Positions 60,768 through 64,000 of a stretch of 64,000 nucleotides of DNA are shown here, piece after piece; position 1 is the first letter of the stretch; every line of letters begins with the position of its first letter. The notes beneath the pieces were generated by a model. It was not told the DNA's origin, ran no database searches, and saw only the letters and a program-made list of their open reading frames with translations. The DNA is from Euryodendron excelsum. Its lineage: Eukaryota > Streptophyta > Magnoliopsida > Ericales > Pentaphylacaceae. A program made the position numbers and the translations under genes. Location: assembly GCA_033060915.1 (NCBI GenBank), contig CM065382.1, positions 6,501,501-6,565,500 on the forward strand, read 5' to 3'.

Positions 60768-62608
60768 TTAGAAAGGAATGACATATGGCAGAGCAGTGAC
60801 ATCCAGAGACTCTATCTGTAAAGCTTCCGCCCAGACCTGCAGTGTCCGGTCAACCTCAGAAGAACCCGCTTTGGCATTCTCTGCGAGGAGGTTATCACTG
60901 CTGAACAACCATTCCTGGTCATCAAAATCGGACCACACAGCCACTTGGGGTACAGAAAGTATTTGGCTCAGATACTTGAAGTCACGATGTGGAGGCTTTG
61001 CAGATGCTTCAACTTTTTCCTTCAATCCTACAGGAGTAGATAAAGGCTTGCTCCAGCAAACATTTGTTTGTTGAGCCTTTATCAAACCATTGATCCTGGC
61101 TTGCTTATCCTCCTTGCTGCCATTGGCTGCCCCCTGCCTCTTTGAAGCAGACTGGAGTGCATTTGGCTTTGGTTTTAGCTCTCTCCCGTTTTCCAAGATT
61201 TGTTGACCAGAAAAAACCGTATTGTCCACCAAATGGATAATAGCTGCCACCTGCTTCTCACATGCAGCCTGGTGAGCAGTTTGGCATGGTTCCAATTTAC
61301 TTCCATTTTCCACAAGCTGATGAAACGAAGAGATGGTTCTTGGCCACTTATTAGGCCGAATGTCATCATCTGTAAAAGAATTGAAAGAGTAAAGTACGCA
61401 GAGAAGATTATCCAATAAAAAGATTAATATCTATAATAAAAAATTATCTCAAAAATGTCCTGCCGAGCAGCTAAAACATCAATGGTGCATAGTCAAGGAC
61501 TGTTAAGACCTAATTTATGCTGGACAAAATTTCTCAAAAGAACATATAACCAGGTGTCCCCAGCAATGGATGGTTTAGGCACAGTACCATCAAAACACTC
61601 CATGCCTCCATTACTAACCTCAGAGACAAATACATAGCAAATTCCATGTTCCTAATCACAGGACAGTGACAGAGGTAATGCAGTGAAATCATTGTACACT
61701 ACAGGAAAAAACTTACCATGTAAAAATCCATTCAGTTCAAGCTCCTTTCGTTTGTTAAGATTTCCATTGTAAGCGGAACTCTTGCTGCCCTCATTCAAAA
61801 GGTATGATGGTTTAATATTGTGAATATCTTTGCCATGGTCACCTTTGCTGCTTTTTCCTGATACAGGCTGCTCTTTATATGGTCCTTTCTCCTTCGCTTT
61901 CTCCTCCTTTTCCTTCTCTTTGGTCTTGTCTTTATCATTTGATTTGCCCTTCTTCTCTCGATCTCTATCCTTGGGCCTATCTTCTCTGCTATCATTATCC
62001 TTGTGTTTATGCTTCTTTTTCCCCTCCCTCTGCCTCTTGACATCCTTGTCCATTGGTCCAGCCACTCCAACCATTTTTTGATCCATCCCACTGAAATATT
62101 GAATAAAAGCATTTTCCACACCTCTTGCCTTGATTTGTTTCCTTTCTCCATTAACATTTCTATCAACTTTTTCCTTATACTTGTCTCTTCCTTCAGTTGA
62201 ATTGCCAATATTGCTCTCCACCGAACTCCCTGGCAAGTCAGTGGTCTTTTGACCTGTGACAGTACTACTCTGAAACATTCCGTTTTCTCTTGCTCCACCT
62301 TCATCTCTGATTCCCTTGCCCAACTTAAGCAAAAATTTAGAGTCCGTGGCCTCACCACTCTGCAGGCAGTTTGAACCAAGCTTCTTGCCATTTTGGCCTT
62401 CTGGTGGCCTTAAAATATTTTTCTGGTCGGAGGTCCTTTTCTTCTCTTTATCCCTGTCTTTATCCTTCCTGTCTTTGTGCTTCTCCTTTCGGTCCTTCTT
62501 TTCTTTATGTTTTCCTTCACTTCTCTCTTTGTCCTCTTTTCTTTCTTCACCTTCTCTCTTTTCTTTGTCTTTCTTATCCTTCTTGTGCCTTTTCTCTGTG
62601 CGTTTCTC
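60768..62608 (-). CDS. Lys/Glu-rich protein of unknown function (3' part; 5' end off window)
   Basis: Exons 61717-62608 and 60768-61369 join at phase 1 (LHD) and give 497 residues from an in-frame acceptor TTTTCAG|GAG to the stop. The first 65 residues and a second block in mid-exon are almost wholly charged (KDKKDKEKREGEERKEDK, then KKHKHKDNDSREDRPKDRD). This is typical of nuclear, RNA-associated disordered proteins. The C-terminal third is ordinary and ends SLDVTALPYVIPF, a tail I recall as conserved in plant homologues with no known role. The true start exon must lie upstream of 62608, probably beyond 64000: I found no matching short first exon in 62640-64000. Some databases label such proteins 'myb-like protein X'; no Myb domain is visible. 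Confidence 0.8.
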
Positions 62609-64000
62609 CTGAAAATAGCATACAATTAAGGACGGTACATAAACGGGAACTTAGTCAAATGCTAACAAAATAATGAAAGGGTGAATGAGGATTTGAACAT
62701 ACAGTGGGAGAATCTAAGGATACAAACTGTCAAGTATAAACAAGACTGCAACATACAAAATTACACACAAGTGAGCATATAGGAGACAAAATGATAAACT
62801 TTAGCAGACAAAAGATACCTAAATTACCATGCCCATTATATTGACTTGATGAACGATAAAATGATCAAGAGGAGAACAGCCATAGATATCAAATTAAGGC
62901 ACATATTTTATAAGACACTATATGCCTAACCATAATTCAGGATGCAAAACGCTAAGCAGTGAAGGACAACATGTCCATGAAACTACAATAGTGAAATGAA
63001 GTCATTGAGAATGGTTACTTTAATAATGAGGGGAATTTCACACCTTCTGAAAGATCAGTGTACCCAAATTACGATAAAGAGCCAAAGAGGTCTGTATGAT
63101 TTACAGGCAGCAAGAACTTGCAACTTCTAATGCTTCACCGCAACTGCAAAGCCAGCATGCAACAACACCTCTGTTTACAAGATCTGAATCTTAAGTGGTC
63201 TGCACTCTGCAGCCACTGCTCTGGGCTCAGGCACTAGTTTGTACTACTTCTTTACCCCTCTCTAACATATATTCATTATTAACATGGGCTTTTGGTGAAA
63301 ATTATTGTGCATCAGCAGTAAGTATTTTTAATTTACACAGCACAACAGAACATATCTGCAATATGAAAGGCAAATAAAGTAACACCTAAGGATGTCACTT
63401 CTTAGTGTACCACATAAAACGACACAATTGACAAGGTAGGTTAACGACACACAAATACACAATACAAAAGACACATGAACACCTTGATCTTCCTGTGGTT
63501 TAAAAGTCAGGTTTAGATATTTTAACGGGAATATGACAGAGGAAAAATATTGAAGTTGCTTTAAGAAACATGAGGATTAGAGAAAGATGCTGGATTATGA
63601 TATACTTTGTCATAATAATTTTGAATATAAATTTCTACTTTTTGCCTCTTCCTCTTAGCCAAGTTTAATTAATCATTATTTTCTACATGAAGCCATAAAC
63701 CAAAACAATTTAGAAATGAAATTTTTTTCAAACATATATATAGGTAAAGACCAAAACTTCAACTTTTCAACAGCAGTTTTGAACAGAAAGAATGTCTCCA
63801 CTTGCAGAATCATAAATATATTATATGACCTTTTGGCTACTTATGTAAGTTACATGTATTTTACCACATATTACAACAGAGTTACAGAGGTTAAGGAAAA
63901 TACAGAAACTGCAGCAGAATCTACTCTTGTTAAAATACAAGGCTTCCACATGATTTCTTCAACAATAATTTCACATTTTAGCATTCATACCCTCTACAGG
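62609..64000 (-). other. Intron or upstream region of the Lys-rich gene
   Basis: AT-rich DNA following the exon acceptor at 62609-62611. No exon with supporting splice sites and coding character was found, and no transposon was recognised. Confidence 0.5.

Noticed and set aside
61795..62391. Arg-rich 198-codon alternative frame in the Lys-rich gene
   Set aside because: It is an out-of-frame reading of the AAG/GAA-rich exon; the other frame continues correctly into the next exon.

Overview
The window is nuclear DNA of a dicot plant. Genes are split by GT-AG introns with CT-RAY-like branch points, spacers are AT-rich, and MITE-type transposons and one very long LTR are present. Protein families are plant-type: CYP82 cytochromes P450, a bimodular GTP cyclohydrolase I and a seven-helix ERD2-like protein. 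I cannot name the genus from sequence alone; the proteins look like those of a woody eudicot.

Layout, left to right. (1) 1-7974, minus: a G3BP-like RNA-binding protein (NTF2 domain + RRM), truncated by the left edge, with a 5.2-kb intron and an apparent GC-AG intron. (2) 10301-14325, minus: an ERD2-like (ERP-type) membrane protein, 272 aa, six exons. (3) 17342-20371 and 26464-28849, minus: two complete two-exon CYP82 P450 genes in tandem (521 and 527 aa). The spacer between them is mostly a 4.96-kb solo LTR (20811-25772) with a perfect 5-bp target-site duplication and several internal tandem repeats. (4) 34281-44348, plus: cyclin C, 251 aa, nine exons; intron 2 holds a hAT-type element nested in a Mutator-type MITE. 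(5) 46626-51981, plus: GTP cyclohydrolase I, 457 aa, two exons; its intron carries a Mutator-type element. (6) 53176-58172, minus: a 448-aa P-loop NTPase of unknown role with a C-terminal membrane segment, nine exons. (7) 60768 to beyond 62608, minus: the 3' part of a Lys/Glu-rich nuclear-type protein of unknown function.

The genes do not form one pathway. The notable arrangement is NTF2-RRM, then ERP, then CYP82 genes. From memory this order matches Arabidopsis At3g25150, At3g25160 and At3g25180 (CYP82G1, homoterpene synthase), so the P450 pair may be a local expansion of an old CYP82 locus. Exon coordinates were worked out by hand from splice sites and reading-frame continuity; single-base errors are possible. 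No wholly new system was found; the most promising leads are the syntenic P450 pair, the structured solo LTR and the membrane-anchored P-loop protein.
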